The notes under the pieces: generated by a model
Told to the model about the DNA's origin: nothing
Databases searched by the model: none
The model's input: the letters and a program-made list of their open reading frames with translations, nothing else
In this document: positions 7,684-22,600 of the stretch, piece by piece
Numbering within the stretch: position 1 is the first letter of the stretch
How the letters are laid out: each line of letters opens with the position of its first letter
Program-made: the position numbers and the translations under genes
DNA from: Pelodera strongyloides
Taxonomy: Eukaryota > Nematoda > Chromadorea > Rhabditida > Rhabditidae
DNA length: 64,000 bases
Direction: 5' to 3'
Assembly (NCBI GenBank): GCA_036852015.1
Contig: JAANDG010000602.1
Location: 1-64,000, forward strand

Positions 7684-10600
7684 TCATATCGGCAAATCTC
7701 GGAAAGCCGAAAACGGCGTCGTAGCTGGCTGAGTATTCTGATTGTGTGCAGCCGCCGTCCTGAGACTCCGTCGTGCTTCTGGTGCACTTGTTGTGGGCGT
7801 GGCCGGAGTGGCGAATTTAGTGATGGATGTCTGGCAGCCACCTGAGACAAATAAAATAACCCCGTCGTTTTGTTGGCAAGCCGTTGGTCTGCCAAAAACC
7901 TTGTCCTTGTCCATACTTCGCTGGACAGCGGCAGAACCATAGAACGAAAATATATTATGCACAATCGAATGTAGAACTAGAACAATACTGAAAAAATAAA
8001 TCATTAATTTAAAAATCTTTATTTGCTTTGAAAATAATAACGAGAATAATGAAACAGAAGAACTTATTACAGCTTCGCACATACAATCGAAGTCAGTAGG
8101 TAGACTGTAGACATAGTGCCTAATCGTTGGAAAAAAATTACACAATAAAATAAGTAATATAAACATAGAAAAGTACAGCTAAGAATACCGGTCATTTGCT
8201 CGTTTGGTCTTTTAACCATATAACTCTAATTTGGATGGAGTCAGAATCTCTAGCTCTAGTATAATGTCGGAATTTGACAACACATCTATGATAACCCAAT
8301 GAGTGGAAAATCATTGCTGGCGCTAGAGAGCCCAACTACAGTAAGTCGCGATGATCTACAGATTATGTAGATCATTTAACGCTACAGTAAGAAGATACAA
8401 CATGACAGTTCAGTTTCATAAACCTTGAAATAATTTACATAAAGAAAGAAAACAAACTAAAACACCGACGTAAATTGTGACCCATATTCTCATTCATGAA
8501 ACCTCTTTGATATATGGTTCCGAATATAAAGGAAGGAAATGCAGAGGAATAACTGAGTCATATTTAAAGTGGAGAAAATCGGGTTTTTGAAAAACAACTA
8601 GCAACTTTAATCGATGCCAATTTCATGTGCTGTGGTGTTTATGTTTTGCAGGACAACCTTTGTCATAATTTGCCTATTCCCTATGCATTTCCTTGTGACA
8701 TTGCGGTATCACACGAGGTTTTCAAACATATGATTGACAACGGATTCTCATGTATTATATGCAACTTTTATTCCATTCTGCGCCCTTTCGGCACAGGCGG
8801 GTCACTGTCACACATATGTTCCCAAACCACGTGTCATGCCGATTTAACTATCAATAAAGCAGTGAGCAAGCGACATGAATAGTACGGACACCGGTATCAT
8901 ATACATTGCACAAAATAACTAATGTTGACATAGAATTTTCGAATTAAAGCTATATGTGAAGATAGTTGCATGACAAAGAACAACCCACAATAACGAAAAA
9001 TAGAGGTGAATCCTAATTGTGGCCGACTTCAGACGACGACTATTGCCGCACACGGTTAATTGAGCGAGGGCGTCGCCGCTGACTCTTCAGCGTTGCAAGT
9101 GAAATCGACCACTAATTATAAAAGAACAATGGCACATGCAATTATTTTGGCCGCATAATTAAAGGCTACTTTATGGAACTAGGATTAGGGCACAACGGGG
9201 AGTTTTTAATAAAACCGAAAAATAAATAAAAAATGTAAAGTTGTGCGGCAGTTTTAGAAATGTACTTACAAGAAATAATCAGTAATATCACAATAGAAGA
9301 TTTCACAGAAGGAAAAAATTTCGCTACAAACTGAAAAAAATGAGATATGAAAAAGTGTGAAGATCAAGCAGCGTGTCACGAACTTCTGGGTGACGAAGAA
9401 TATAATACAAAATTTAAAGAAAAATAGAGCTGACTCGCTGGCAACGTCTTATTCGACTTATTAGCACAATATTCTTGCAAGTATTCAATAGACACTTCCA
9501 AAAACGTTAAAACAGTATCGTACCTACTTTGGGAAATTTGCATATGATGCGCACATCCTATGAAAATGTTTGGTGCCCGTCCGAAGCTTCCGCCACCAAA
9601 TTTACATAGGATACATAGGATAGGCGTATCACATATGCAAATTTCCCAAAGTAGGTACAATGCTGCTTTAAATGACACTTACGGGAGACTATGCTAACAT
9701 TAAGTCACGTTTCTTTTACCGATCGATACATACAAGGTTGGACCTACTCGGGATAGCCGAAAGAACGAAAAGAAATTAAAAATCGCTGTTCTAGGTTGAT
9801 GAAACGAAATTTTTGACATACAGTGCTAACAATAACATCGTCGAAGTGTCATATTCTGTGTCATATAACGTGTCATATTCTAGCAGTTAGCGTCAAAACA
9901 GTCCCTCTACAGCTATTTTTAATTCCTTTTCTCTAAGTTCCTGGACTTCGGGTCAGAATCCTTGATGTCGTATATCCTCCACCCGGGTACCCATTCCAGC
10001 TGATGGGCTGTTGTTAATTGGGATATAATGGTTAGAACCGCTCCACCACATTCTCTTCCTCCACCACCGGGTCCTGATAGGAAAACAAGGTTACTGTAGG
10101 TTAGGAATTAAGGTTAGTTGTGATGATTGACAAAGGTATGGGAAAAGTGCTCAAACATGGCATTGCTTTTACAATTAGTCTTGGTTACTTGTTTATAGAC
10201 GGCAAAGCGTGCGTTTTTCTTATGCCTTTGCTTATACCGACTACGACATTGGCATTTACTCAGAAGACACGGGTCACTTATCTGGCAGTGTCAAGTATAC
10301 GCATTCAAAACTCATTTCTCAGTTCACGCACACAAGGGAAAAGCATCCACGCTAAATCGCAGTATTCGTGCCAGGGGTAATTGCAAGAGTGACAATTAGC
10401 GGGTGCAACACTTCATAATTTGAATAAATGATGCGTCATTATAGTAAAAACAGTCATCCGCCTTCACCAAGGTCTGTTACCCATTCCTTGCGACCTCCCG
10501 GGAAGACTTTCCTAGCAGCATATCACAGGAGTCCAGAAGCTCATCCCCCAAGGTTATACCTGAGTTTGCCGGGGCCGTTGTCTCGTTTTCTTTTGCCGTA

Positions 10601-13600
10601 TTGTGCCAGGCCTACCATCACCCTTTATTCGTACTCCCTGGTCGGGACCGGGTTCCCGGTGGGAAATCTGCCCCGGATATGCATTTGAGCCTTGTCCCCA
10701 GTCGACGTCGCTGTTTACCACAAGAGTATGAGCATTGGCTTGAGCCGCCGTCGTAGGACGATTATTGGCTTCCTGCCAGGAATTCATCTCCTAAATAATT
10801 GCTGCAAAATACACACAGTAAGCAAACAAAGATTATGTGCACGATTCGTTAAAGCGGTATCACACGTGTTTATACAAATTCGTCGACTTCTGTGCAGGAA
10901 ACGCTCAGAGAGCACAGGATTTGCATATACGTACTAAACGATGCAGCAGTCGAGCATACGTTTCGTAAATCACATGCCCTACCGTGGGAAACAAATGTTG
11001 CTATTAGCCGTGCTGCTTTGGGATAGACGTGAATATTGTGACAATGGCAGATTCTGTGTCTCTAACTACAGTGCACGATCATGTCAATTGCGACATGTCT
11101 ACGGTGACAATTATATTTACGATAATTAGACTTGTGTGTGCCATTTGCCATCTTTTTTGCTCACCACATCACGTGACTGGGGCGACGGCCGTTTGCTCCA
11201 CGTCCGTATTGGAGGAGAGTCCTGAATTATGGGCTTAAATGCTTATATTTACGACCCAAAGCGTCATTGAAAGACCATTAAAAGGCCAAAAACGAGTCTG
11301 TTCGGCAAGTACGGAAACTTCGTCGCAGTTCAACCGAAGTAAAATTCTCTATGACATGTCAAAAATAACGTATAGCACCTGAAAACCGAAAACGATGCCC
11401 CAAAGAGAAGTTTTGGCAGAAAATTAACATCACGCAGGTAAATTTTTAAAGCGAAATTTTTAAAGCGGTTTTTGAAACACCGAGCAGACCAGCATGCTTA
11501 TGCAGCTTATGCATGAATATAAATATAATAAAAATCAAGCTAAATTCAAGTAGATTTTCATAAATACGTAAGAATTCAGCTATCCACGATACGTTTCAAA
11601 AACCGGCCGCTATTTCGCTTTGAGGTAAATTCAACAGTTCTTACCGGTGAAGCGGAGAATGTGGTGGCTGGTATCGCAGTGACCATCTTGACTGGTTCTC
11701 TATTCGAATCAGGCTGACGAGTATGCAAATTCGGGATTGGAGAAACCATGGGTACTGTGGAATTCGAAGATGGAGAGTGTGTTTCTTCAGCCACGGGAGA
11801 TATTTGAGATCCATTACCCGGGGGTCGGGGAGATTTACTAAAATAAAAGATTACTGCCCCCGCCTCTACCGCAATCATAGGGTTGACAGCTCCCAGGTCT
11901 GTCATTTTACTCTTGTTCTGATCTATACACATGGAACCTAGCCAGGACTGCAACAAACCCAAAATAGTCATATAAAAATAGAATACAGTTATATAGGTTC
12001 CAGTTACGAAACTAGAGCGTTGTCAAGCCTAGCTTAATAAGCATCCCATAAATTCAAGAATACTAGTTACTACAACTCCCGTAAATCTTCTTTACTACAA
12101 CTTACTACCCTACTATATTTCTCAAAACAGGCAAAAGCAAAATGTATAGTTGCATCATGCGTTCAATAATTATGAAAAAAGCAATGTTATATTGGCAACA
12201 AAAAACTAGAAACCTTTAGTTTAGTGTGACGTACATTGTTTTTCTGAAAAGTATAAAATAAAATATCAATCCTTCAATTCCTTCAATTGTTTTTAAAATT
12301 AATCTTGAGTGTTCGTCTATTCTACCGCCATGATTAATAGTAATAACTCACTTCCTAATTTGATCGATATTCTTGAATAGTTTTCCTTTGAGGATGAGAT
12401 CTCCAAATCCTTGTGAGTGCGAGAACGCGTAGCCAGATCGGAGCGAGCCGCGCATACTTCGCCGCGTCGTGGCGGCCGTGCGTTGGAAGACCGGCCTGAA
12501 TGAGTTCTAGGGTTTAACGCAGAAATGAATGATCAATTCAGAATGTGAATACAGGATCCATTAGTATTGCTCCTCGTTACTATCACCTTATGTGTAATCA
12601 TGGTTAACCAGGATAACATCGCGTTGTGAAGCACAATGCTTGTATCAGTTGAGCAGGTTTTCTATTAATAAACTAAATACAAAATAACCAAATAACTAAA
12701 TTAGCCAAATAAGTACTGTATAACCAAATTAGTAGCCTCGTATCGTACAGTGCGCCGAGTATAGCAATTACCGTGGGCCCAGACTGAGAGATCTCCGATC
12801 TAGAGACTGGTCAGAAAAAGGTCTATGCAATGTTTATCAAACCCGTACTTCTTCTCGGTCGACTTGCGTCCACTCGACGGACGTAACTTGTTCCTGACCC
12901 GAAGTCTCTCCGAGAATGTCGGATGCACATCTTGCCAGAAGAAACGGTTGAGCATCACGGGAAGGAGGAGAATCACAGACACCTGACAATATGTAAATAA
13001 CAATAAACTTGTAGATTACATGTTTACAAAACATTGAGTAAACCGACAAATGTGTCGCACAATCCCTTCTTTTAAACTTTTTCCCCAAACGATTTCCTCT
13101 GTAACGTGCCATCAAGTTGTACTGTAATTTTTCGAGTACTTAATATTTTCCAAAAGACTATGATTCCAGATGTTTTTGTCTAATAAGGAAGACTACGGTA
13201 GCACCTGCGCCGAATAGTGTACTACAGAGCTAATTAGTGAATTAGAATAGAGGCAAAGTGGTCGCGATCGCGACAGTTTTATAATTATTTCGTAATCAAG
13301 CCTCACCATCAGGATGGAGAACCAGAATTGACTAGTTCCCATCACTCGGAATGCGATTCCGTGCGAGATCGCCGACGAGGTCTTCGACAGGTACGAGATT
13401 GGAATTGCTGAAGTTAAATCATTTCAAAGCGGTATGATGTTTGAAGCTTATTGTATTATATGCAAATGTTTGTGCTCGGAAAGGCACATAATGGAACATA
13501 TAGTGCTCCTCTTCAACTAACAATAAGCAACTACATTCTTCATCACATAACAGTGCCAAAAAGTGCACAATATTAATAAGTGCCATGCGGCAACTACGTG

Positions 13601-16600
13601 CAGTAAGTGTAGCTCAATTCTACATTTTTCCCAACATTCCAGTAGATGTCTGGTATACCTTAGCTTTAGGATTGATATATTAATACTATTGACAATTTGT
13701 CAATGAAATGTCCTAATATGTTTCACTTACTGTCAGTGTGAAATTATCAAAATGTTCACTTTTTGAACTAAAATATGGACAAAAATCCTTTGGGTTGGGA
13801 TGCAAATTTTGCCCCGATAGTTAGTGACCGTTCAGCTTCAACGGTTGACAACATTATGTATGTATACATATAACACTCGGTGTTTTGACCATATATAATA
13901 TATAATGATATAATGTCGGAGTGATGTCGAACATATACATAACCTACACATAATAAGTTCGTGCACATAGACAAAGCCTCCTGAAGCGAATTAGTACAAA
14001 CAAGTTGGGGGCTTATGTTAGGGGGATATGAGGTCTTTCTAGGATGGAGTAAGCAACATCCGATATCTCGTTTTTAAAGCAAATGACAGTGGTCTTGAAG
14101 CGTATAGCGGACAGCTGCATTCCCATGCATTATGTGCCCGTTTGTGCCGGAAACCCCGTGTCATACTACTTAAAACTAAGGATCGAGAGCAAGGGCATCA
14201 CACCTAGTAATCCCATAATTCCGGGTTGTGAGAACGATGTGCTCAACCAGTGGATATATAAACTCTATAGCGTGCAAACTGTGTTTCATGCAAGCAAAAT
14301 ACATACGTACACAATTACACACCCCTACAAGGTTCTTGATGTGTCCTAATTGCCCTTCTAATTATCTTCTAATTCTAATTAATTATTCTAATTACTTACC
14401 CTCGTAGAAGATGATGGCCAATCCAAAATAGAAGAGCAAAGATCCCCAGATGACAAAATGCGATATCTTGGTCCAATATTGAGTATCGAAGCATATCTGT
14501 CCAGTAACGACAACGATAAGCGAGGTGAAGGTTGTAAATGCTAGAGCCGGATAATCATTCATATCTCTTCCGGAGTGGTCAACACCTTGGTAGAGGGCAC
14601 CGTATGGCACAAAGAAGATGACGATCGAGCTGAAAGAATAGACGGTAAGTGAAGTTAGGGATACAAAGAGGGCATTCATTGTGTGCCGTGGTGCTTGCAT
14701 GCTTACAGGATCAATAAGGTTATGTAAAAGTTCCCAAGTGGCACGATTAGCAGAGTTCATATAATCTGAAGACTTTTTGCATGAAACACCGGTTGTCTAC
14801 TAGACTTTGAATAACTCAGAAATACCATGAGCAATCGAGCTGTTCCACTAGAAATCTTACTTATGATCTGTAATAATTACCTTATCATTCCGTGAAGCAC
14901 CGAGTAGATGAAGATTCGCATATTGAAAAAGAGGTTATATTGTCCGGGAAGATACAACTTGGGATACCTGGATAAGAAAAATATTATGACATTTTCTGGT
15001 GAGTTTGTCCAAAGACTTTTGACAAACACAAAAAGAACGGTCAGAACGAGGAGACAGCGACCTGAAGTAGTTACTGTAATCCAGTAACTAGGATAATTAG
15101 TTCTAATTACTTACAGTAAGCTAGTGACGTCATCTACATCTTGGTCCATTGATCCCATTGCTAACACGGGTAGTGCAGTAAAGAACATATTGTAGCAAGC
15201 AATGAGAACGGCGTCGAAAACCGTCTGAATAGAAAAAATTAGCAACAAAAGTGACTGTGCCCTTCGAAAAACTAACGCTTTACTTAATATGTGAAAACTA
15301 GACAATTAATAGGATTTGCAAGCATGCTATGCTGAAAATTTACAGTATTTTGGAACTACACGAGGAAATTTTTTTTCCATATTATACAATGCAGATTCAA
15401 TGTCAACGTACGGTAATATCGACATAATCACACCGATGTTACCTGCAAACCCCATACCCGTGGAAATTGCAATTTCAGACATTACGCACAGTTTTTATCC
15501 ATTTCATTAAATTTAGTTAGTTAATGTTTGTTTTACACTCCAAAACGTACCTGAGCCGAGTATCCACAAAAGAATGAATACCAAAAGTGGGTGAGGGTGA
15601 AGGCAAAGTTCTTGTAGAAAAAGTAGCGAAGAAACTTGCACATTCGCATATACGACCACCTGGAAAAAGTTTCCAATTCTATTTGGTGAGCATACTGTAG
15701 ATGGTCTTCATTTGGGTTTAAAACATAGTCCTCTTTGGTTGCGTACGGTAGGTGATAGCAAAAAAAGGAACCACCTCATTCAGTTCACAAAACGATATAA
15801 ATCTACATCTTCCATTGTGACTACCATACGCATACCATACCATACCATATACGATATAAATCTACATATACAGTATGTAGTTTAGTTTACCTTCCATGAA
15901 CTAATAACAAGCGCTCCAAGAACTTGAATTGTCCAATGGAGTAATCAGATGCCAATACTGCCTGCATTCCTTCTTGTCCTAGAAAGTGAAAATAATCTGC
16001 CTATTCCACTTCCATGTACTTCAGCAACTAGCAGTTCAATTCCCATATCTTTAAATCTAAAACTTTTCTCAAAAATAGTCCTCAGTTCCACTCCACCTCT
16101 CTTCCCCTCCCTCTCTATGTCTATCTTCTAATCTCTCTCTCTCTCTCTCTCTTCCCCTCCCTCTCTCTGTCTATCTTCTAACTTCTCTCTCTCTCTCCTT
16201 GAAATATCTTTCTGCTTCCTGACACTATAAAAAACTTCTCAGCTGGAGATTTAGTATAACTTGCTGAAAACCGACCAGATATGCCGACTCCAATATGTGC
16301 CGTTTTGATCATCGACACATCATTGGCTCCGTCTCCTATTGAGAGAGTGACAGCCTTCTTGTTCCTTTTGACGAGATCGACCACCTGGGCCTTTTGTAGA
16401 GGTGTCACGCGACAACAGATGACAGCCTAGACAAGAGACACAAGTTTTTATAATAATGAAAGTAAAAAGAATGTGTATCCTGGAATACCGCTGCACAAGA
16501 CCACAGAAGCTAGTCTCCGACGTGCGAAGTTTTTTATTAGAGTTCTTTAGTGTTTGAACGGATAGTTCTGATGTAGACGGCAAGGTCAAGCTTTCCATAA

Positions 16601-19600
16601 TTGCAAATACTCAGTCAATCGCCCTTGATTAGCAATAAAAACAAAGTCTATCCTATTACCTGACACTTGCACGCGATTTCCAGAAAAGTTCGCTCCAGTT
16701 TCACTCCGAGTGCATGTGCGAGCGAATCGCCGTTGATTACCAACGCCACACCGCCGCTACCGTCAGACGACTGCGGCGAGAGTTGTTCACCTAGAGCTAC
16801 TGCAATAAGATATTTGTAATACTGCAATAAGATAGGTACGATAGTAAGGTAAATGATCAAAATCAGTAAAGTCTCATGTGCGTTCGCACGTCTCCCAAAG
16901 TGAATATGAAATGTTTCAATCTATCCGTTCTCCTCATCAGCCAGAGACCACTCTAAGCTGAAGCTGACCGAAAAGCGAAGTTAAAGCGAAATGCTAGCCC
17001 CTTTGGAAAATTTGCATATGATAAGCAAATCCTATGTATCCTATGCTAATTTTGTACGATCGTCCACGGCAATCGTACAAAATTAGCATAGGATACATAG
17101 GATTTGCTTATCATATGCAAATTTTCCAAAGGGGCTGGTATTTCGCTTTAAACCTACCAATAATACTAAGAAGCGCAACTGCTGGTACTGGCACTGACTA
17201 AAGCAGTTGTGGATAACAGATAAGCTCTATTTCGTCAATGTTCCCAAGAAAGTCCCCCAATGAGCTACCGTAGTCAAAGCTAGTTAAACGGACCAGTTGT
17301 TTGTGGGGCCATGGCCATAGTCCTCTTCGGTGACCCATCTGTGGTCCACATTCCATTCTCTTGAATGGTCTCAATCTCGACAGTCGGTCTGTCCGGGGTC
17401 CCTCTGGTGGCAGACGCCGTATGTGGGCGATCGTTGTTGTTATTCTGAAAAAAATCACAGGACAAGTTAAAAAATAGGATAAAGAAGATAAGCAATAAAT
17501 AAACATAGAATAATAATATTGTATCTCCGTCGATTAATTTCGTAAATCTAGGCGTTAATTAGCCTATGTGCACTCCACGGACGGAGGACACGCGGTTGGT
17601 TGACGGTTATTCAGCGACATAGACAATAATATCAGAAAGCTCTTCATGGTGTATGCGTGCCATAAGCGTCTGGTAAGCAGTGTTACTTAGTATAACAGAT
17701 TAGCATCAAGCAAAAAAAGTAGCGGTTAGTTGTGCTTGTGCGTATGAAACATAGCTGTGTTTTGTGTTAAACAGTTGATATATCATAAATGATGCTCAGA
17801 AACTTTGTTAGAAAAAACTACGTGCGCGGCGGCGCAAAAGAACAGGTAGGCATCTTTAATCTATTTTTAAGGAAGGATCTAAAGAATACAGCCGCGTCCA
17901 ATTTCTCAGTGACACCGCCGCACACGACACAAAACCGCAGCGCACCATTCTAGCACCGCCGCGCACGCCGCACGTACCCTCACCCCATTAAGAGTGCTAC
18001 TGTCCGACGCGTCGAGCATTCTGATCAAATCGCGTATATACTTCTCCACCGTTGGACTCTGTTTCGAAAGGTGCCGTTTTCGTTTCTTGAAAAGGGAAAA
18101 ACGACAGGATAGGGAGAGGAGTTATTAATATGCTGGAAAAAGATAGAGATATCAACCAACGCTGCCCAATGTGAACAAATTGGGTTTACTGTTGTTATCC
18201 AGACCCACCCTCCAGTGTGCCAAAACCGCGCCAGGAACACGCGAACATGGAAATGTTGGAACACCTGCCGCTCACTCATTTTATATCTTTTCCAAATAAA
18301 ACGGGTGGATCACGGCGGCGGCAAACTCCTGGCCTCTCCAAAATGAGATGTCCGCCAAATTCCGTGCCAGATATTAGCGAGGTAATATGTTGGTTGAGTT
18401 TTCTAATGGAAAAGAAGCTGTGAAAAACGCACTCTCAATCAGTATGACTGTGCAAAAAGGATGAAAATATGTGATAAAGCTTATAGATAAGGAGGGGAGG
18501 TAAAAAATGTAGATAATTGTGAGGGGTGCACCACAAGCACAACCGCGACAACAATAAGACGCCCAAGTAAAAGAAATCGGGTTGCAAATCGGAACGCAAA
18601 AAATTATCCACTTAAGTGTTGAATCTTTCGTGCTCCCAAAGCATCTGATTGTGAGTATGGCGTCCCAGCGAACTACAGTAACGTATAGAAACACTAATAA
18701 AAACTCACCCCAGCTAAAGCGACGTCAAACGCGCGCCATGTATCCTTTAGCTGTACTTCCACCTAAAATAAGAATGAGTATTGTCTGTCTCTTCATAGAA
18801 GCATAGCCTAGTAGCACCAGCTCATTCCTCAATAAGAGGGAGTTTTGATGGGATGTGTAGGAGTTGTGACGTAATTATATTGTCATATGCTAATTTTGTC
18901 TCACCTCTTGTGCTGTTTCTCCGTCGATAACCATAATCTCTGACATGTCATCAGTAAGAAGACGACATGAGTAGGCGATATTGATTGCTGTCTCCTAAAA
19001 AAAGTAATTGAACTTCTCTCTCTCGTTCTCTCTCTCTCGTTCTCTCTCTCTCGTTCTCTCTCTCTCTCGTTCTCTCTCTCTCTCTCTCTCTCACTCTCTT
19101 TTGTTCTCTCCACTCTTATACTTTTTCATTGTGAAACGTTAGGGCCGGGCCTGTTTCGAGTATAGTCACTAGGCCCTCAACTAACCGTCTTATCTCCCGT
19201 CAGCACCCATATTTTGATGTTGGCCGCGGCCAGTCGGGCTATTGTCTCTGGTACGCCGTCCTGTAACTTATCCTCAATCGCGGTAGCGCCGAGCAATATC
19301 AAACCTGAAGATTACAAATAAAGGTTTAGGACCCATGTGATTTAGAAGCTAACAAGGTTTCAGTATACTACTGATTTTCAGCTCACATTTATCGTTGTCG
19401 TTTCTTATTTGTTATTATCTACCTACATAGAATTCAGGCTGTGAAACGCCTTGATTGCCAATTCAGGTTCAGGCCTTTTGTACCATTGACAGCTAGGTGA
19501 ACCTCAATGGACTGGGTGATAACTCCCACTAGTGAACCGTGATCGACTGGATCAAAACTCCCACCTTCTTCGATCTCCTCATATAATTGATCCAATTTCT

Positions 19601-22600
19601 GATCCCTATTGTACAAATCCACGGCAGCGTCCTTCTGTCGACGCTGCAAATAAAAAATAAACATAATGGAATGAAAAAGAAAAGTTGACCTGTTATATGG
19701 TCAACTTTTCTTCTCAATATAGGGTAGTAGACCGGCAACCCCGGGATAGATTGTCGTTTGCCTAAAACATCATTATCATTGAATAAATTAATTCTCCCAC
19801 CATCCAATCGTCCAAGTATCCAGCATCGAGATCTTTGTATGCCAAACAAAGAGTTCGGAGTCCGTCGGAAGCGAAATCCGCCAGATGTTGTTTCGTCGCG
19901 TCAACCATTAATTGAGATGTTTCATTGCCAATTCTAAATTACGAGTTGCTTAATTACTTTAGGTTCTCAACCACGCTCGTCCCTTCTTTTTGGCCGGCTG
20001 GTTGGGGGTGCGCTGCGCGGTTGGCCGCGGGTGCGCTCCCCGAGGTACCGCGTACCTAACTACGTAGTTTACAACCTACGCGGCTGCGTGCGCCGCCCTC
20101 TGTGCTGTACGCAGCTGTCTACGCCCGCACTGAAAACTGCGCGGCTGGCTACGCGTTCACTCCAATTTGCGCGGGTGGGCGAGGGTGCGCTGCACAACCA
20201 GGAACGTAGTGTAACAATGGTGGGAATGGGGGTAATTACATATAACAACACGCAGATCAAAAAACCTTTGTCTAATAGAATCAATACATCCTCACAACAC
20301 ATTAAAATAAACTAAAATAGGTTTAATTACAAACTGTGTACGATGGGATACAATAAAAGGAACTCTTCCGATTGGCGGCTAAAATGCCCATGCCAATGGA
20401 TTACGTAACTCATTAATTCGAAATATATACGTACCTTTGCATGATCATCATATCAGCTCCTTTACAGTATAATTTGACTTCATTCCTAGAATTTCTTACA
20501 ATAACCGACATTCGTTTTCGGTCATTGTTGAAATCGAGGATGCAGAGTAGTTCGTAGACCTATAATTATGTAAGATATTCTAGTTACATTAGAAAGAAAT
20601 CCCCTCATAAAGCCTTCTTCTAACACTAAGTCTCAAAAGGCGGCCACTGATTCAGCGAGACGGAAGAAGAGGAAGATAGAGAGAGAAAAGGGATAGAGAA
20701 AGAAAGACAGAGAAACAGAGAGGAAGGGATACATGGGAGAAAGAAAGAGGGAGATAAGGAATATAGAGAGATAGAGATAAAGACTGCGAAGCGCAATAAC
20801 TTACCACACTCTCCAAAACTCTAAACATACCTCCTCTTTTCCATTCACTTCAATAGTTATTGATTGGGGAGTTCGACTCCTGAATACATAGCCAAAGTTC
20901 CTCGCGGCCGATGTCAGGGCCGCTTCGTCGGGAGATTGCGCCTAAATTACGGGAGTTCAATCAATAAAAGAGCAAAAACCTTGTAATTGAAATAAAGCTT
21001 AACGCTTTAATTCAAATAAACATAATGCTACCAACTGCGTTTAAATTGTAAGTTCAGTGTAAGTTCTCCGATTTGTTTGCCATATGGTCAATTACTTGTT
21101 GACGATAAGAAATTAGCATTACGCTGGAAAACGGAATAAGCTCCTAGTCCACTTGGTGACTTTGGTTACCATGACCATGTGGCGACCAGTTGACGACGTT
21201 TTCGAGAAAACTTGGTCAGTCAAATGCGTTGGTCCAAAAAAAACAGGAACCGTCGCCAAATGGGTTCCCCCGTTTCGAAGGACATGCACGTACCTGGTAC
21301 ACCAATTTTCCGTCTAGTCGTTCCGGCATTACAGTGTGACAAAGGGCCAATAACCTCCAGAACTCGGTCACCTAAATTTTGTGGTTTCTATGTTTATTTT
21401 TATGTTTATCCTGATCTAAATGTGCGTAAATGGTAGTTTTAATGCTAATGGTATCTTAGGGTACTGTACTTTGTTTTCATACGTTTCTTTTAGGGATTTT
21501 TCACACAACACCGCGACCTTTTCGTTTCAAACCAAGAAATTAAGCAGCTCAAGAGAAAAAGCAACAACAGCTACATAGTGTGCGCACTGTACATAATTCG
21601 CTCTTCAAATCAGTTGTCTATTGTAGATAAAGCAATTGCTCACTTCAGTGACTCCTCGCTTCGTGATGTCAAGCAGCTTTTTGTCGTAGAATTTGAACGT
21701 CGGCTCGTGTTGGGCATTCCATGAGAAATCAACGGATGACGTATGCTGAAAAATTATATGCTGATAAATATAGGCAATGAAGCATTACAAAGCGCTGCGT
21801 CAACAGGTGGCCTCCGGCACGAACTCAGCGTTAGTCAGAATCCTTGCGGCCGGAGTAATTGGTGCGCCAAAATTGTGCCACAAATGCGCGAATGATTTGG
21901 AACGCTCCCAAGAGAAATGTTTTTAAATTCTCACCTCATTTATTTGTATGTAGTCTCCTCTACTATCGATCGCGTCTCCGTACCGAACGCCGTTAATTGT
22001 GCACTTGTTGAATGTCATTATGTTCTGTGTCAATGTTCCCGTTTTATCCGAGAACACGTATTGCACCTAGAAAGTTTGGAAAAGGGTCATTTAACTTCAA
22101 ATTTTATTAAAACCGTCATGGGAAGCCAAAAACCCCGATTTCGCCTCGATCAAGTCACTCAAAAAATCGGGCCGTGATCGGGGCGAAATCGTGGTTTTTT
22201 GGGGAAAAATCGGGGCGAAATCGGTGGGCAAAAAGTATAGAAAAGGGGTGAGCTTGTACGGTATGCTACCAAATGACATTTTGGGGGTGCATCGGGGTGG
22301 TGGATTATTCAGTGAATTTTGAAAGTTACGAAACGCCGTTTTTACAGTAATATTGACATCCTACTCTTTTTTTCACAAACAACTGTTTTCCTCATGAGCT
22401 CAAAACTAAAAATTCTCGATCAATTACAAAAAAGATATACGGTATACGTACCTGTCCCAACTCCTCATTCAATGTTGTTGTGTGTGCCTTTGCCTGTACA
22501 CTATTCGCACCATTTTCAAAGTACATCTTCTGATCCCAATTAATCCATAGAGAATGAATCAAACGAATCATTTCCACACTGAAAATATCTACATTAGATT

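Larger units (their letters stand above)
7684..11837 (-). other. Long C-terminal tail exons of the flippase
   Basis: Four exons continue the frame past 12843: 11837-11645, 10790-10560, 10511-10481 (31 bases, least certain) and 7841-7684 with a TGA stop. Phases match at each join (2, 0, 0, 1). Acceptors are TTTTAG, ATTTAG, GCTAG and CTCAG; donors are GTAAGA, GTATAA and GTAACA. The encoded tail is about 200 residues, rich in Pro, Ser, Thr, Gln and Arg (for example [36 protein letters not shown]), with no domain visible, so probably disordered. If the donor at 11645 is ignored, translation runs into the adjacent MITE and stops at 11576. Confidence 0.6.

Noticed and set aside
19434..19564. Extension of the flippase exon frame past 19565
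   Set aside because: The exon ends at a GTGGGA donor; the next exon (19304-19186) restores [16 protein letters not shown] in phase, so the extension is intron.
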